Below are positions 44,269 to 54,430 of a stretch of DNA of 64,000 nt, in pieces. The position numbers and the translations under genes are program-made. Origin of the DNA: Peribacillus frigoritolerans (GTDB lineage Bacteria > Bacillota > Bacilli > Bacillales > Bacillaceae); assembly GCF_004358755.1 (NCBI RefSeq), contig NZ_SMZY01000005.1, positions 62,001-126,000 on the forward strand. The letters run 5' to 3'. Position 1 is the first letter of the stretch. Each line of letters begins with the position of its first letter. The notes under the pieces were generated by a model that was not told where the DNA came from, made no database searches, and saw only the letters and a list, made by a program, of their open reading frames with translations.

Positions 44269-44282
44269 AGCCGCTGCTTTTA
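44254..44282. terminator. Shared terminator YjjX-type gene / ytoQ
   Basis: AGCAGCGGC / GCCGCTGCT, a perfect 9-bp stem with an A-rich loop, overlapping both stop regions. Confidence 0.85.
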
Positions 44283-44714
44283 TTCAAACAAATAGGATAA
44301 GACTGCAATTGCCTGATCAATCGTTTCTACCGTGACATCGCCTTTGGAAGAAAGCTCTTTGAGAGGGTGGTGCAGATTCTCCGGCCGAATGATAATTAAC
44401 GGCTTTTTGTTCGACAATGCACTGCTTGCATCCATTGCAGTATTCCACTGTTTATATTTTTCTCCAAATAAAGCAATCACAATATCTGCTTGATCCATCA
44501 AAATCTTTGATCTGAAATTATTAATTTTTGATGCAGCTTCATCTTTGAAAATAGCATTGGGCTGTGTGCCCAGTATTTCTTCTCCAATCAGATCAGATCT
44601 ATCATGGTTTTCCATTGGTCCTGTAATAATGATTGGAAGATTCCCGGTCTTCTCTTTAACTTCACTTCTCCAATTACTATGTATTTCTCCAGCTAAGTAA
44701 ACATGCAGCTTCAT
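44280..44714 (-). CDS. ytoQ: YtoQ family protein
   Basis: A 144-residue soluble protein of the YtoQ family. Start MKLHVYLAGEIHSNWR is diagnostic. ITGPMENHDRSDLIGEEILG and the region DQADIVIALFGEKYKQWNTAMD resemble nucleoside 2-deoxyribosyltransferase-fold proteins, but catalytic function is not established. ATG at 44714 with AAGAGGTG about 10 nt upstream. It is divergent from the lipoprotein gene. Confidence 0.88.
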   Translation of the reverse strand: MKLHVYLAGEIHSNWRSEVKEKTGNLPIIITGPMENHDRSDLIGEEILGTQPNAIFKDEAASKINNFRSKILMDQADIVIALFGEKYKQWNTAMDASSALSNKKPLIIIRPENLHHPLKELSSKGDVTVETIDQAIAVLSYLFE

Positions 44715-44853
44715 TCCAAAAATACACCTCTTTTTTAAAAATTCCTTTACCCTTTTTTTCTTTTCATAAAACAAAGCTCTCTTGTCAATTCTAAAATGAA
44801 AGGGTTATTATAGAAAAGGGTCCTATTTTCCTATTGAATAAGGAGGGTTTTTC

Positions 44854-45354
44854 TTGAAGAAAATGCTAGCAGGCATCATCTTTGCTTCTCTTTTTTCCTT
44901 ATTAGCCTGTTCAATGAATGAAGAAGAAATGCAAACGGCAACGATCGATCAGACAAAAAAGACTTTTACAAGCAAGCCGGCTGCTGCAAATGAAGAAAGC
45001 GGCACTTTTAACTATCATTTGCCTGAAGGCTATAAAGTTGAATCTGCCAAAAATAATAATTTGATTTTCAAACGTGATGATGACCAATATATTTTATTTG
45101 TTAATGATAAAGAAAAAGAGGACAGTACCGTATTTTACGATTCTCTGCTTGAGCAATACAAAGATCCAATAGTAGAAGAAACCTTTAAGGAGAATGGAAG
45201 GTTCGGATACGTTCTCGTCGATAAACTGAAAGACGATGAGTATGAGGTTTCTGCCGGAATAGGCGGAGTTAAAATGACAACACAAACAAACGGGCGCAAT
45301 GTTGCAGATACAGCTGAACAAATGATGGGAATTGTGTCTTCTGTTACCTATTAA
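44854..45354 (+). CDS. Putative lipoprotein
   Basis: A 166-residue exported protein. It has a short signal MKKMLAGIIFASLFSLLACS with lipobox LLAC, so lipidation is predicted at C19. The mature part is hydrophilic (FNYHLPEGYKVESAKNNNLI, then a DKLKDDEYEVSAGIGGVKMT beta-rich end). TTG start with AGGAGG upstream. No family recognised with certainty. The position before ytpP suggests a conserved envelope protein. Confidence 0.75.
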   Translation: MKKMLAGIIFASLFSLLACSMNEEEMQTATIDQTKKTFTSKPAAANEESGTFNYHLPEGYKVESAKNNNLIFKRDDDQYILFVNDKEKEDSTVFYDSLLEQYKDPIVEETFKENGRFGYVLVDKLKDDEYEVSAGIGGVKMTTQTNGRNVADTAEQMMGIVSSVTY

Positions 45355-45368
45355 AACAAGAGAATTCT

Positions 45369-45396
45369 CCTTTGGCCTCAAAGGGGCTTTTTCTTT
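45369..45396 (+). terminator. Possible terminator of the lipoprotein gene
   Basis: CCTTTG / CAAAGG stem with GCCT loop followed by GGCTTTTTCTTTT. Confidence 0.6.
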
Positions 45397-45492
45397 TATA
45401 CAGGCAAAACTGTTGGTAACCAATTGCTTCTTTTGGTATGATGCGAATGGATGAATACACAAATTGGAAACGATATTACTGGAGGTTATAAC

Positions 45493-45810
45493 ATGGAAAA
45501 ATTACAATCAATGGATCAATATAACGAAGTAATTCAAAAAGAAAATGTGATTCTTATGTTTTCAGCTGACTGGTGCCCAGACTGCCGTTTTATTGACCCG
45601 TTTTTGCCGGAACTTCAGGCTGAAAATGACAAATTCACTTTTTTTTATGTAGACAGGGACCAATTTATTGATCTTTGCGCTGAATTAAATGTATTTGGCA
45701 TACCGAGTTTTGTCGGATTCAGCAAAGGACAGGAAACAGGCCGTTATGTGAACAAGGACCGTAAAACGAAAGAGCAGATTCAGGAATTTATAGACGGATT
45801 ATCTTCATAA
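45493..45810 (+). CDS. ytpP: YtpP, thioredoxin-like protein
   Basis: A 105-residue thioredoxin-fold protein with the active site WCPDC (about 29-33), a CPDC variant of the usual CGPC. It has the cis-Pro motif FGIPSFVGF. No signal peptide, so cytoplasmic. It may act as a disulfide reductase on specific partners, like B. subtilis YtpP. ATG at 45493 with GGAGG; it is followed by ytpQ and ytpR in a likely operon. Confidence 0.9.
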   Translation: MEKLQSMDQYNEVIQKENVILMFSADWCPDCRFIDPFLPELQAENDKFTFFYVDRDQFIDLCAELNVFGIPSFVGFSKGQETGRYVNKDRKTKEQIQEFIDGLSS

Positions 45811-45839
45811 AACAGTTTCGGCAGGGAGCGGAATGAAAC

Positions 45840-46658
45840 ATGAAAATGACTTCAAGAAAAATGGCAGAGACAATCAAAGAGCGCTTAAAACACAAAGATT
45901 GGACAAGCCATTTTGATAGAGAAAAGGATCAATTGCGTGTCGAAGATGATACGACTAAAAAGGGAATGACGATATCTCTTCCCGGCATTATTGCTAAATG
46001 GGAAGAGAAAAAAGACGCGGCTGTTGATGAATTAATTTATTACATCGAAGAAGCATTGACAGTTATGAATGTTGAACAGGAACTGACAGGCAAAGAAAAA
46101 GGGATTTTCCCTGTTATCAGATCAACATCCTTTCCTGTGGAATCCTCTGACGGCGTTTTGCTGATTCATGAAGAACATACAGCTGAAACGAGAATCTATT
46201 ATGCGCTGGACCTTGGAAATTCCTATCGTTTAATTGATGTGAAAATGATGGAAAGAGAGAACTGGACGTTCAGCAAAATGAAAGAAATGGCAAGGTTCAA
46301 TCTCAGGTCACTGCAGACCAGTGTAAAAGAAGATCATGTTGCAGGAAATGTCTTCTACTTTTTAAATGCAAATGATGGCTATGATGCGAGCCGTCTGCTT
46401 AATGACACCATCCTTGATTCGTTCCATAAAAAAATGGAGGGGGCGATGGCCATTGCAGTGCCGCATCAGGATGTTCTGATTATTGCGGACATCAGAAATG
46501 ATACAGGTTATGATATTTTAGGCCAGATGGCCATGAGCTTTTTTGCAAGCGGAAGGGTGCCTATTACAGCTCTATCTTTTCTGTATGAAAACCGCGAGCT
46601 TGAGCCGATCTTTATTCTTGCAAAGAACCGGGCAAAAAAGGAAGAGGAAGGGAAATAA
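45840..46658 (+). CDS. ytpQ: YtpQ, DUF1444 protein
   Basis: A 272-residue soluble protein of the DUF1444 family. Conserved parts: [16 protein letters not shown] start, [29 protein letters not shown] and [14 protein letters not shown]. The [27 protein letters not shown] block near the end is the most conserved region of the family. Function is unknown. The ATG starts 27 bp after ytpP and the stop lies 2 bp before ytpR. Confidence 0.9.
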   Translation: MKMTSRKMAETIKERLKHKDWTSHFDREKDQLRVEDDTTKKGMTISLPGIIAKWEEKKDAAVDELIYYIEEALTVMNVEQELTGKEKGIFPVIRSTSFPVESSDGVLLIHEEHTAETRIYYALDLGNSYRLIDVKMMERENWTFSKMKEMARFNLRSLQTSVKEDHVAGNVFYFLNANDGYDASRLLNDTILDSFHKKMEGAMAIAVPHQDVLIIADIRNDTGYDILGQMAMSFFASGRVPITALSFLYENRELEPIFILAKNRAKKEEEGK

Positions 46659-46660
46659 TA

Positions 46661-47272
46661 ATGCGCGTATCTTATAACAAAGAAGGTGTAGGGGATACCC
46701 TGCTGATCTCAATGACTGAAGTGTCAGAAGAAGATAGAGCATTTGAAAAGAAGGGAAATGCAGTCCGGATATTCAACAGTGTTTCAGGAGAAACGGCCGG
46801 ATACAATCTCTTCAATGCATCTTCTTATTTTGTAATCAAGAGCAGCGGCGGCGTTGTTGAATTGACTGAGAATCTGCTTAATGATTTGAATGCCAGCCTG
46901 CATCAAAATGGCTTTGAGGAACAGCTGCATGCTGATCTTTCCCCGAAATTTGTAGTTGGTTTGGTAGAATCAAAAGAAAAACATCCAAACGCCGATAAAT
47001 TGAGCATATGCCAAGTTAATACCGGCAGAGAAAAACTTCAAATTGTGTGCGGTGCACCCAATGTCGACAGCGGACAAAAAGTTGTTGTGGCTAAAGTTGG
47101 AGCAATCATGCCAAACGGCCTCGTGATTAAGGATGCTGAGCTCAGAGGCGTTCCTTCAAGCGGAATGATCTGCTCTGCAAAGGAATTAGATCTGCCTGAT
47201 GCACCACAGGAAAAAGGGATTTTAGTTTTAGACGATCATTATGAAATCGGGGCCGATTTTTTAAAAAAATAA
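46661..47272 (+). CDS. ytpR: YtpR, tRNA-binding-domain protein
   Basis: A 203-residue protein with a C-terminal EMAP/tRNA-binding OB-fold (about 100-195) like that in Phe[42 protein letters not shown] and [18 protein letters not shown]. The N-terminal 90 residues are a DUF4479-type domain. It probably binds tRNA, with no catalytic domain. Follows ytpQ by 2 bp. Confidence 0.92.
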   Translation: MRVSYNKEGVGDTLLISMTEVSEEDRAFEKKGNAVRIFNSVSGETAGYNLFNASSYFVIKSSGGVVELTENLLNDLNASLHQNGFEEQLHADLSPKFVVGLVESKEKHPNADKLSICQVNTGREKLQIVCGAPNVDSGQKVVVAKVGAIMPNGLVIKDAELRGVPSSGMICSAKELDLPDAPQEKGILVLDDHYEIGADFLKK

Positions 47273-47325
47273 CGGACTCCCATAAACACATTTTTTAAAG
47301 CGAATACTCTATTTAAAAGTTAAAA

Positions 47326-47356
47326 AGTCACTAGGGAATTTTCTAGTGGCTTTTTT
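47326..47356 (+). terminator. Terminator of ytpPQR
   Basis: AGTCACTAG / CTAGTGGCT (one wobble) with 8-nt loop and TTTTTT. Confidence 0.8.
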
Positions 47357-47424
47357 CATCTTTAAAAGATAGGATTAACTGTTACAATAGTAAATAAGAC
47401 GAAACCTTTGAAAGAGTGGTTTTT

Positions 47425-50133
47425 ATGAGTTGGTTTTCAAAAATGATCAATTATTTTGCCGGTGAAACAGAGACAGACAAGCACTTAGAAAAAACAGCAG
47501 CTGAAAAAAGGCAAATTCCAGAACAACAGCAGCAGCCTGTACATAGAGCACCTGTGCCGCCAAAAACGCAGCCTTCTAATGTGAAAAATGTAGAAACAAA
47601 AGTAGCCTATCAATATCCTAAAGGCAATTTTAAATTTCCGATGATTCCTGATCATCAAAAAACCCGTCCAGAACCTAGAAGGAAAAGTCCAAAAAGTGCA
47701 AAGACTGAAAGGACGAAGCCTAAGAAAGTAAGCAGCACAGGGAGTATTCCGGGTAAATCAGCCAGAATAAAGACAAAATCAGATTCAAAGAGGCCATTTC
47801 ATCCAACTGAAATACCTTCTCCAATTTACGGCTTCAGGCCAAGAGATAACCAAGAGCCCCTGGAGTATCGGATCAGTCCAAGAAATGAAGCGGGTCAAAG
47901 CAGCGGCGAGCCAGTTTCAAGTTTATTTAAAAGCTTTCAGGAGGCAGCGCAATCTACTGAATCCGTTATGTCTAAATTAAATGAACATAAACGGGCCGAA
48001 CTTTTGAAAAGAGAAGCTGCGAGAATGAGAGAACGTGAAGCAGCGGAAATTCCTGTATCACCCGTGCGTGAAATTCCCAGAGAAGATGAGCAGGTGATTC
48101 TAAGTACAGAAGAAACAGAGCCTGTACCTGTAATGATTCCAGAAATCAGCGTCCCAAATGAAGAATTGAAGACAGATACCCAGCTCCTTTCTTTTGAGCA
48201 TGAGGACGATCAAGAAGAAATAAGCATTCTTTCATCATTTCAAACTTATAAAAAAGAAGTACAGCCTCTTCCGTATGAAAATAGAGAAGTAGCGGCAGCT
48301 TCTGATGAAACCGGATTGCTCCTGACAGAACAAGTAGATCCGCCTATTGTTAAGGCAGAAGAGGAACCCTTCGAGAGTATTGGTGTAAACAAAGAAAAGC
48401 AAACAATGCCCGAATGGAACCCAGTTGAAGAGTCTGAAGAGTCTGAAGAAACTCCAGAAGCCGGCGTTATAACGGCAAGCGATTATGAATTGTTTCAGAC
48501 GGATGCTCATGAAGTGATTTCTCATGATAAAGAAGAGGAAACAAGGATAATGGATTTACCAGGAAAAACTGCACCTGAAATAACGGATGAACAGCCTTCA
48601 AAAGAAGGAGAATCAATTCGTTCTGGCAGATCAACCGTTCCATTTAATGTCATGATGTTTGGAAGAGATAAACAAAAAATTCAAAAGTCCGAGAGCTCTT
48701 CAAATTCGGGATCATCTTATCTTTTCCCCTCATTGCAGCTTTTGAACATTCCGCCTAAGGAATATGTTGATGATGTGGATTGGCTGCGGGAACAAACAGA
48801 ATTGCTGAATGTGACTCTTGAAAATTTCAATGTGAAAGCAAGAGTTGTTCATGTTACACAGGGTCCTGCGGTTACCCGTCTTGAAGTCCAGCCTGAACCT
48901 GGTGTGAAAGTAAATAAGATTACCAATTTAACAGATGATATCAAACTTAGCTTATCAGCTAAAGATATCCGCATAGAAGCCCCTATTCCGGGTAAAAACA
49001 GAATTGGGATAGAAGTACCGAACAGGCACAGCAAAATGGTCTATTTGCGCGAAATTCTAAGAAGCGCGGACTTCAGAAATAATCCGTCTCCGCTGACAGC
49101 TGCCCTGGGTCTTGATATTTCAGGACAGGCTGTTGTGACGGATCTGAAAAAAATGCCGCATGGATTAATTGCCGGAGCAACAGGTTCAGGCAAAAGCGTG
49201 TGTATCAATACCATTTTAGTAAGTTTGCTTTACAAAGCTTCGCCTCATGAAGTGAAGCTGCTTCTGATTGACCCTAAAATGGTCGAGCTTGCCCCGTATC
49301 ACAATGTTCCCCATCTTGTCAGTCCGGTCATTACGGATGTAAAAGCGGCAACTGGAGCATTGAAATGGGCTGTGGAAGAAATGGAAAGACGGTATGAATT
49401 ACTTGCACATGCAGGAGCAAGGGACATTTCCCGCTATAATGAACTTGTTGCCAAGCATAACAGCGGTGAGCACATGCCGTATCTCGTCATTGTCATTGAT
49501 GAACTTGCTGATTTAATGATGGCAGCTCCAGCTGATGTAGAAGAAGCAATCTGCCGCATTGCTCAAAAGGCAAGAGCGTGCGGAATCCATTTAATTGTTG
49601 CTACACAAAGACCATCTGTTGATGTTATCACTGGATTAATCAAGTCGAATATTCCGACCAGAATTGCTTTTTCTGTTTCATCTCAAGTGGACTCCAGAAC
49701 AATTATCGACTCAGCCGGAGCAGAAAAATTGCTCGGTAAAGGGGATATGCTCTTTTTAGAAAATGGCACATCCAAAGCTGTCCGCATTCAGGGGAACTTT
49801 GTATCTGACGAAGAAATTGAACGTGTCGTCAGCCATGCCAAAAAACAGATGAAGCCGGTCTTTTTATTTGAACAGGAAGATCTGATGAAGAAGTCCAGCA
49901 TAGGAAGCGAAGAAGATGAACTGCTGCTTGAAGCATGTGAATATGTGGTAGATCAGGGAGGAGCATCAACATCCAGCCTGCAAAGAAGATTCAGAATCGG
50001 ATACAACCGTGCAGCAAGGCTTATGGACATGATGGAAAAACAGGGAATTATTTCAGAAGCGAGAGGAAGTAAACCCCGTGAAGTCCTGATTTCAGAGCAG
50101 GACCTTGAAACCATTCAAGAAAGCGGAATGTAA
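47425..50133 (+). CDS. sftA: SftA, soluble FtsK/SpoIIIE-type DNA translocase
   Basis: A 902-residue DNA translocase that clears chromosome ends from the closing septum before cytokinesis. A long, acidic, probably disordered linker (about 20-400, rich in Glu, Pro and Ser) precedes the motor. The alpha/beta motor has Walker A GATGSGKS (584-591) and Walker B VIVIDELADLM. The gamma winged helix (ASTSSLQRRFRIGYNRAARL) near the C-terminus recognises SRS/KOPS-like DNA. There are no N-terminal membrane helices, which separates it from SpoIIIE and matches SftA (YtpT). Confidence 0.95.
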   Translation: MSWFSKMINYFAGETETDKHLEKTAAEKRQIPEQQQQPVHRAPVPPKTQPSNVKNVETKVAYQYPKGNFKFPMIPDHQKTRPEPRRKSPKSAKTERTKPKKVSSTGSIPGKSARIKTKSDSKRPFHPTEIPSPIYGFRPRDNQEPLEYRISPRNEAGQSSGEPVSSLFKSFQEAAQSTESVMSKLNEHKRAELLKREAARMREREAAEIPVSPVREIPREDEQVILSTEETEPVPVMIPEISVPNEELKTDTQLLSFEHEDDQEEISILSSFQTYKKEVQPLPYENREVAAASDETGLLLTEQVDPPIVKAEEEPFESIGVNKEKQTMPEWNPVEESEESEETPEAGVITASDYELFQTDAHEVISHDKEEETRIMDLPGKTAPEITDEQPSKEGESIRSGRSTVPFNVMMFGRDKQKIQKSESSSNSGSSYLFPSLQLLNIPPKEYVDDVDWLREQTELLNVTLENFNVKARVVHVTQGPAVTRLEVQPEPGVKVNKITNLTDDIKLSLSAKDIRIEAPIPGKNRIGIEVPNRHSKMVYLREILRSADFRNNPSPLTAALGLDISGQAVVTDLKKMPHGLIAGATGSGKSVCINTILVSLLYKASPHEVKLLLIDPKMVELAPYHNVPHLVSPVITDVKAATGALKWAVEEMERRYELLAHAGARDISRYNELVAKHNSGEHMPYLVIVIDELADLMMAAPADVEEAICRIAQKARACGIHLIVATQRPSVDVITGLIKSNIPTRIAFSVSSQVDSRTIIDSAGAEKLLGKGDMLFLENGTSKAVRIQGNFVSDEEIERVVSHAKKQMKPVFLFEQEDLMKKSSIGSEEDELLLEACEYVVDQGGASTSSLQRRFRIGYNRAARLMDMMEKQGIISEARGSKPREVLISEQDLETIQESGM

Positions 50134-50239
50134 TGGAGAGCTGGGTTTGACTTTATCATAAAAATACAAAAGGTGTATTTTATGGTAAATCTTCTCCCAA
50201 ATAGAAATTTTTTTCTGAAGAAGTTATTATCACCAGGGA

Positions 50240-50276
50240 TTGGGAAAACTGTTTTTACACAGTTTCCCCAATTTTT
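50240..50276 (+). terminator. Terminator of sftA
   Basis: TTGGGAAAACTG / CAGTTTCCCCAA (one mismatch) with an 8-nt T/A loop and TTTTT. Confidence 0.8.
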
Positions 50277-50569
50277 CCGCGCGAATGAAGACAGATTTTG
50301 AAGCATCTGCCCGTATTGTTTAAAGGGACAGGAAAACATTGCCTTTTTATTACGCACTTGCCAAGTTCATGGATATCGTTTAATATGCATTGGGCAGGAT
50401 AAATCGACCCGTTACATTCACCTAATAAATAAAAATAAAAAATGCCTGGTTTGTTTGTCAGTTATGACGGACGCTTTTCTTATAGTTATCTATATAGCGT
50501 TCTGCTATAATGTTAAATCGTAAGCTATACTACATATCCGCTATCTTATGCATTCTAATTAAACCTGGG

Positions 50570-50597
50570 TTGCAAATTGGGATAAGAATCATATAAT
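50570..50597 (+). promoter_or_regulatory. Candidate murC promoter
   Basis: TTGCAA (50570-50575), a 16-bp spacer and TATAAT (50592-50597). A second TGCTATAAT extended -10 lies near 50505. The rest of the 50277-50632 gap shows no gene. Confidence 0.65.
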
Positions 50598-50632
50598 GTC
50601 AAACAGATAGACGTTTGTTGGAGGTTCTATTT

Positions 50633-51931
50633 ATGACTGTTTACCATTTCGTTGGAATAAAAGGGACTGGAATGAGCGCCCTTGCACAGATTCTGCACGA
50701 TATGAACTACGAAGTTCAGGGATCTGATATTGAAAAAAACATTTTTACTCAAAAAGCTTTAGAACAGCGCGGTATTCCGCTTTTTCCATTTTCAAAAGAT
50801 AATATCAAAGAAGGATTAACCATCATAGCTGGAAATGCGTTTCCTGATTCCCATCCGGAGATTGAGGAAGCACACAGCCTTGGACTTCAGGTTATTCGCT
50901 ATCATACGTTTTTGGGCGAGTTTATGGAGAAGTTTACAAGTGTCGGCATTACAGGTGCCCATGGCAAAACTTCAACCACAGGCTTGCTTGCCCACGTTAT
51001 TCAGGGAGCGAAGCCAACTTCATTTTTAATTGGAGATGGAACTGGAAGAGGGATGGAGCAAAGCGAATACTTTGTTTTTGAAGCATGTGAATATCGCAGA
51101 CATTTCTTGTCCTATTATCCTGATTATGCCATCATGACGAATATCGATTTCGATCATCCAGATTACTTCAGCAGCATCGATGATGTGTTTAAAGCATTTC
51201 AAGAGATGGCTATGCAAGTCAAAAAAGGCATTATTGCCTGCGGTGATGATGAGCATCTTCAGCATATTCAGGCAAACGTCCCTGTCGTTTATTACGGCTT
51301 CAGTGAAGAAAATGACTTTCAGGCACGCAATGTTGTCAAAGCAACTGATGGAACAAGCTTTGATGTATTTGTCAGAAACACTTTTTATGCATCCTTTAAA
51401 ATTCCGACATTCGGCGATCACAGTGTACTGAACGCACTTTCTGTCATTGCACTTTGTCATTACGAAGAGATTGATGCAGAAGTGATTCAGGCACAGCTTC
51501 AAACATTTGAAGGTGTCAAGCGCCGCTTTAATGAAAAGAAAATCGGCAACCAGGTTCTTATTGATGACTATGCTCATCATCCTACTGAAATCACAGCTAC
51601 GATTGACGCTGCAAGACAGAAATATCCGGACCGTGAAATCGTTGCGGTATTCCAGCCGCATACCTTTTCACGCACTCAATCGTTTTTAGAGGAATTCGCG
51701 GACAGCCTGAAGAAAGCTGATACGGTCTACCTTTGCGACATATTCGGTTCTGCACGCGAAAATATCGGGAAACTGTCGATTCAGGATCTGCAAGATAAAA
51801 TCGATCGCGCCTCTTTAATTGATGAAGAAGAAACGGCCGTCTTAAAGCAGCATGAAAATGGAGTTCTCGTTTTCATGGGAGCTGGAGACATTCAGAAATA
51901 CCAGCAGGCTTACGAAAAGGCTCTGGCATAA
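50633..51931 (+). CDS. murC: UDP-N-acetylmuramate-L-alanine ligase MurC
   Basis: A 432-residue Mur ligase that adds L-Ala to UDP-MurNAc with ATP in peptidoglycan synthesis. N-terminal Rossmann [19 protein letters not shown] loop [13 protein letters not shown] (about 106-118), central [17 protein letters not shown] with the usual metal-binding Glu, and [20 protein letters not shown] at 50633 has GGAGG upstream. Follows sftA as in B. subtilis. Confidence 0.96.
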   Translation: MTVYHFVGIKGTGMSALAQILHDMNYEVQGSDIEKNIFTQKALEQRGIPLFPFSKDNIKEGLTIIAGNAFPDSHPEIEEAHSLGLQVIRYHTFLGEFMEKFTSVGITGAHGKTSTTGLLAHVIQGAKPTSFLIGDGTGRGMEQSEYFVFEACEYRRHFLSYYPDYAIMTNIDFDHPDYFSSIDDVFKAFQEMAMQVKKGIIACGDDEHLQHIQANVPVVYYGFSEENDFQARNVVKATDGTSFDVFVRNTFYASFKIPTFGDHSVLNALSVIALCHYEEIDAEVIQAQLQTFEGVKRRFNEKKIGNQVLIDDYAHHPTEITATIDAARQKYPDREIVAVFQPHTFSRTQSFLEEFADSLKKADTVYLCDIFGSARENIGKLSIQDLQDKIDRASLIDEEETAVLKQHENGVLVFMGAGDIQKYQQAYEKALA

Positions 51932-51939
51932 TAAGTACA

Positions 51940-51975
51940 AAAAAAGCATGGGCGAGAACGCCTCATGCTTTTTTT
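51940..51975. terminator. Bidirectional terminator murC / ampS
   Basis: AAAAAAGCATG-GGCG / CGCC-T-CATGCTTTTTT hairpin with AGAA loop between convergent genes. Confidence 0.9.
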
Positions 51976-51979
51976 GCGC

Positions 51980-53095
51980 TTATTTCAGATTTTCAGGATT
52001 CAAGCCTTCTAGCGCCTCAATGACAAAACGGCCGTCTTTTCGGATGAGCACGCCGTCAAAATACATTTCTCCGCCCCCGTATTCAGGGCGCTGAATGTTT
52101 ACCATATCCCAATGAATGTTAGAATGGTTATCATTGAAAGCATCGTCATAGCACTGACCTGGAGTGAAGTGGAAACTCCCGTCAATTTTTTCATCAAAAA
52201 GAATGTCCTGCATCGGATGCTGAATGAATGGATTAACGCCAATTGCAAATTCACCGATAAATCTTGCTCCTTCATCTGTATCGAAAATGCTGTTGATGCG
52301 TTCAGTATCATTTGCTGCAGCTTCAATAATTTTTCCGTCTTTAAATGTAAGCACTACATTTTCAAATGTAAAGCCGTTATATGGAGACGGAGTATTGTAT
52401 GTAATCGTTCCATTAACAGAATCACGAACCGGAGCTGTATAAACCTCACCGTCAGGGATATTCATTTCCCCTGCACATTTAACAGCAGGAATGTCTTTAA
52501 TGGAGAAAACCAAATCCGTTCCCGGCCCTGTAATTCTTACTTCATCTGTTTGATTCATTAAATCGGCAAGCGCGTCCATAGCTTTGTCCATTTTTCCGTA
52601 ATCCAGGTTGCACACATCAAAATAAAAATCTTCAAATGCTTCTGTGCTCATCTTTGCGAGCTGAGCCATTGATGAGTTCGGATAACGCAAAACAACCCAT
52701 CTTGTTTTAGGAACACGAATATCACGGTGAACTTTTTGGCCGATTGTTCTGCCATGCAGCTTCATTTGAGTGTCAGGCACATCAGCATGCTCGTTGATGT
52801 TGTCTCCTGAACGAAGGCCAATATAGGCATCCATTTTGCTCATGACATTTGCTTCAAACTCAGCCATCATGCCAAACTGTTCTTCCTGTCCCCCGAGCAG
52901 GAGAGCACGGTCCACCTGCTGATCTTTAAGAGAAACAAACGGATATCCGCCTGCAGCATATGCTTCATGGACGAGTGCTGTAACTAATTCTCTTTGCAGG
53001 CCAAAGTTTTCAATCAGTACCTTTTCTCCTTTTTGGAGCTTGACTGAATAATTGATCAAGTTCTTTGCAAGCTTTTGAATTCTTGGGTCTTTCAC
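51980..53095 (-). CDS. ampS: Aminopeptidase AmpS (M29 family)
   Basis: A 371-residue, M29-family thermophilic-type metallo-aminopeptidase. It begins MKDPRIQKLAKNLINYSVKL. Metal-site segments include EAAANDTERINSIFD and GEFAIGVNPFIQHP, and the C-terminal SNIHWDMVNIQRPEYGGGEMYFDG. GTG start at 53095 with GGAGG upstream. Removes N-terminal residues from peptides in the cytoplasm. Confidence 0.93.
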   Translation of the reverse strand: MKDPRIQKLAKNLINYSVKLQKGEKVLIENFGLQRELVTALVHEAYAAGGYPFVSLKDQQVDRALLLGGQEEQFGMMAEFEANVMSKMDAYIGLRSGDNINEHADVPDTQMKLHGRTIGQKVHRDIRVPKTRWVVLRYPNSSMAQLAKMSTEAFEDFYFDVCNLDYGKMDKAMDALADLMNQTDEVRITGPGTDLVFSIKDIPAVKCAGEMNIPDGEVYTAPVRDSVNGTITYNTPSPYNGFTFENVVLTFKDGKIIEAAANDTERINSIFDTDEGARFIGEFAIGVNPFIQHPMQDILFDEKIDGSFHFTPGQCYDDAFNDNHSNIHWDMVNIQRPEYGGGEMYFDGVLIRKDGRFVIEALEGLNPENLK

Positions 53096-53252
53096 TTGTT
53101 TTCCTCCCGGTATGCGAATAAGTAATACATGTCTATTGTAACCGATGTCAGAAAAAAATTTAAAATATTTATTGAAAATTTAAAAACACGGTCATAATAG
53201 AAAAGGAATCCCATTTTTTTTGTAGAATACTAGCTGTATGAAAAATCTTTAT

Positions 53253-53278
53253 GTTTATAATTAAATACTTGAGGGAAA
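53253..53278 (+). promoter_or_regulatory. Sigma-B-type promoter of ytxGH
   Basis: GTTTAT (53253-53258), a 14-bp spacer and GGGAAA (53273-53278), close to the sigma-B consensus GTTTAA-N13-15-GGGWAW. ytxG and ytxH are sigma-B genes in B. subtilis. Confidence 0.8.
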
Positions 53279-53309
53279 CAGTTACTATCGCTTATTGGAG
53301 GTGCTGAAG

Positions 53310-53756
53310 TTGGAAATTATTTTATATTTAGCTGTTGCACTAATTGCAATTGCATTCACTGTACTGGTCGTTTTCTTGTCTAAGACGTTAAAATCCCTTT
53401 CTTCAACCTTAAACAATGTTGCCGGAACACTGGCTGGGCTTGAGAATCAAATCCAGGGGATAACGCTTGAAACGACTCAGCTGCTACATAAGACAAATGC
53501 TTTGGCAGAGGATATTCAGGAAAAATCAGAAAAGCTGAACACTGTTGTCTACGCGGTTCAGGGTGTTGGTTCATCTCTTCAGAATTTTAATGATTCTGTT
53601 CAGAAAGTATCAGCATCAGTAAGTACAAATCTTGAGAAAAACCAGGATAAAATCAACCAGGTTGTACAATGGAGCAACGTTGCAATGGATGTCTGGGGAA
53701 AATGGAAGCTGAAAAAGCAGAAATATGAGCGTCAGCAGAAACAGCCAAGTTTATGA
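53310..53756 (+). CDS. ytxG: YtxG, DUF948 stress protein
   Basis: A 148-residue membrane-anchored protein. A single N-terminal helix ([20 protein letters not shown]) is followed by a long coiled coil ([20 protein letters not shown], later [18 protein letters not shown]). This is the DUF948 pattern. TTG start at 53310, 8 nt after GGAGG; the earlier TTG lies inside the ribosome site. Probable sigma-B-controlled general stress gene, operon with ytxH. Confidence 0.9.
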   Translation: MEIILYLAVALIAIAFTVLVVFLSKTLKSLSSTLNNVAGTLAGLENQIQGITLETTQLLHKTNALAEDIQEKSEKLNTVVYAVQGVGSSLQNFNDSVQKVSASVSTNLEKNQDKINQVVQWSNVAMDVWGKWKLKKQKYERQQKQPSL

Positions 53757-53807
53757 ATTCGTTTTAAAAAAATATAAAATAAGAATCGCAATAGGGAGGA
53801 ATTTATC

Positions 53808-54326
53808 ATGAGTAAAGATTCAATCAACAGTAAAGATTTTCTTATCGGAACACTAATTGGAGGAATTGTAGGAGCAACTACTGCATTATTCCTTGCACCT
53901 AAATCTGGTAAAGAACTTCGTGATAACATTGGTGAGCAGGCAGTCATTGTTAAAGAAAAAACTGGTAAAATCACAAATGATGCTCGTGAGAAAAGCAATG
54001 AATTTGCAGCACTTGCAAAAGAAAAGTCAGCTAATCTAACTCAGGTTGTATCAGAGCAATCTACTCAAATCATGAATAAAGTCCGTGATCTGAAAAGCTC
54101 TAAAGACCAAAACGGGGAGCAATCTGAAAACAATCCTGAAGATGTAAAGCTTAACTTAGCGCCAGAGGCATCAAGTGATGATCCTCAGCTGAACGCTTCC
54201 GTTCAAAGCCCTGTTAACGAAACAGTACATCAAGCTTCTGGATCTACACAGCATGCTGAAGAATTAAAAAAGCAAGTAAACAAAGAAATTGAAGAATCCA
54301 AAGAAGCATTTTCAGAAAAAAAATAA
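53808..54326 (+). CDS. ytxH: YtxH-domain general stress protein
   Basis: A 172-residue protein with the YtxH domain: IGTLIGGIVGATTALFLAPKSGKELR, a helix with GxxxG-like packing, then a long hydrophilic helical tail. The tail is rich in Lys, Glu and Ser, with a repeated AREKSNEFAALAKEKSANL pattern resembling LEA-like or apolipoprotein-type repeats. Function unknown; stress-induced in B. subtilis. GGGAGG upstream. A terminator separates it from ytxJ. Confidence 0.9.
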   Translation: MSKDSINSKDFLIGTLIGGIVGATTALFLAPKSGKELRDNIGEQAVIVKEKTGKITNDAREKSNEFAALAKEKSANLTQVVSEQSTQIMNKVRDLKSSKDQNGEQSENNPEDVKLNLAPEASSDDPQLNASVQSPVNETVHQASGSTQHAEELKKQVNKEIEESKEAFSEKK

Positions 54327-54333
54327 GAAAATG

Positions 54334-54373
54334 AATCGGCAAAGTTAACCGCTTTGCCGATTGTTTTTATTTT
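54334..54373 (+). terminator. Terminator between ytxH and ytxJ
   Basis: AATCGGCAAAG / CTTTGCCGATT, 11-bp stem, 7-nt loop, then GTTTTTATTTT. Confidence 0.9.
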
Positions 54374-54430
54374 AAAAGAAAATCATGTACAATAAATGAA
54401 CCAATGAAATTTAGGAGTGAATGGAATAAG

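Noticed and set aside
51026-51661. Minus-strand 211-codon frame inside murC
   Set aside because: It is a shadow of the well-supported murC gene.
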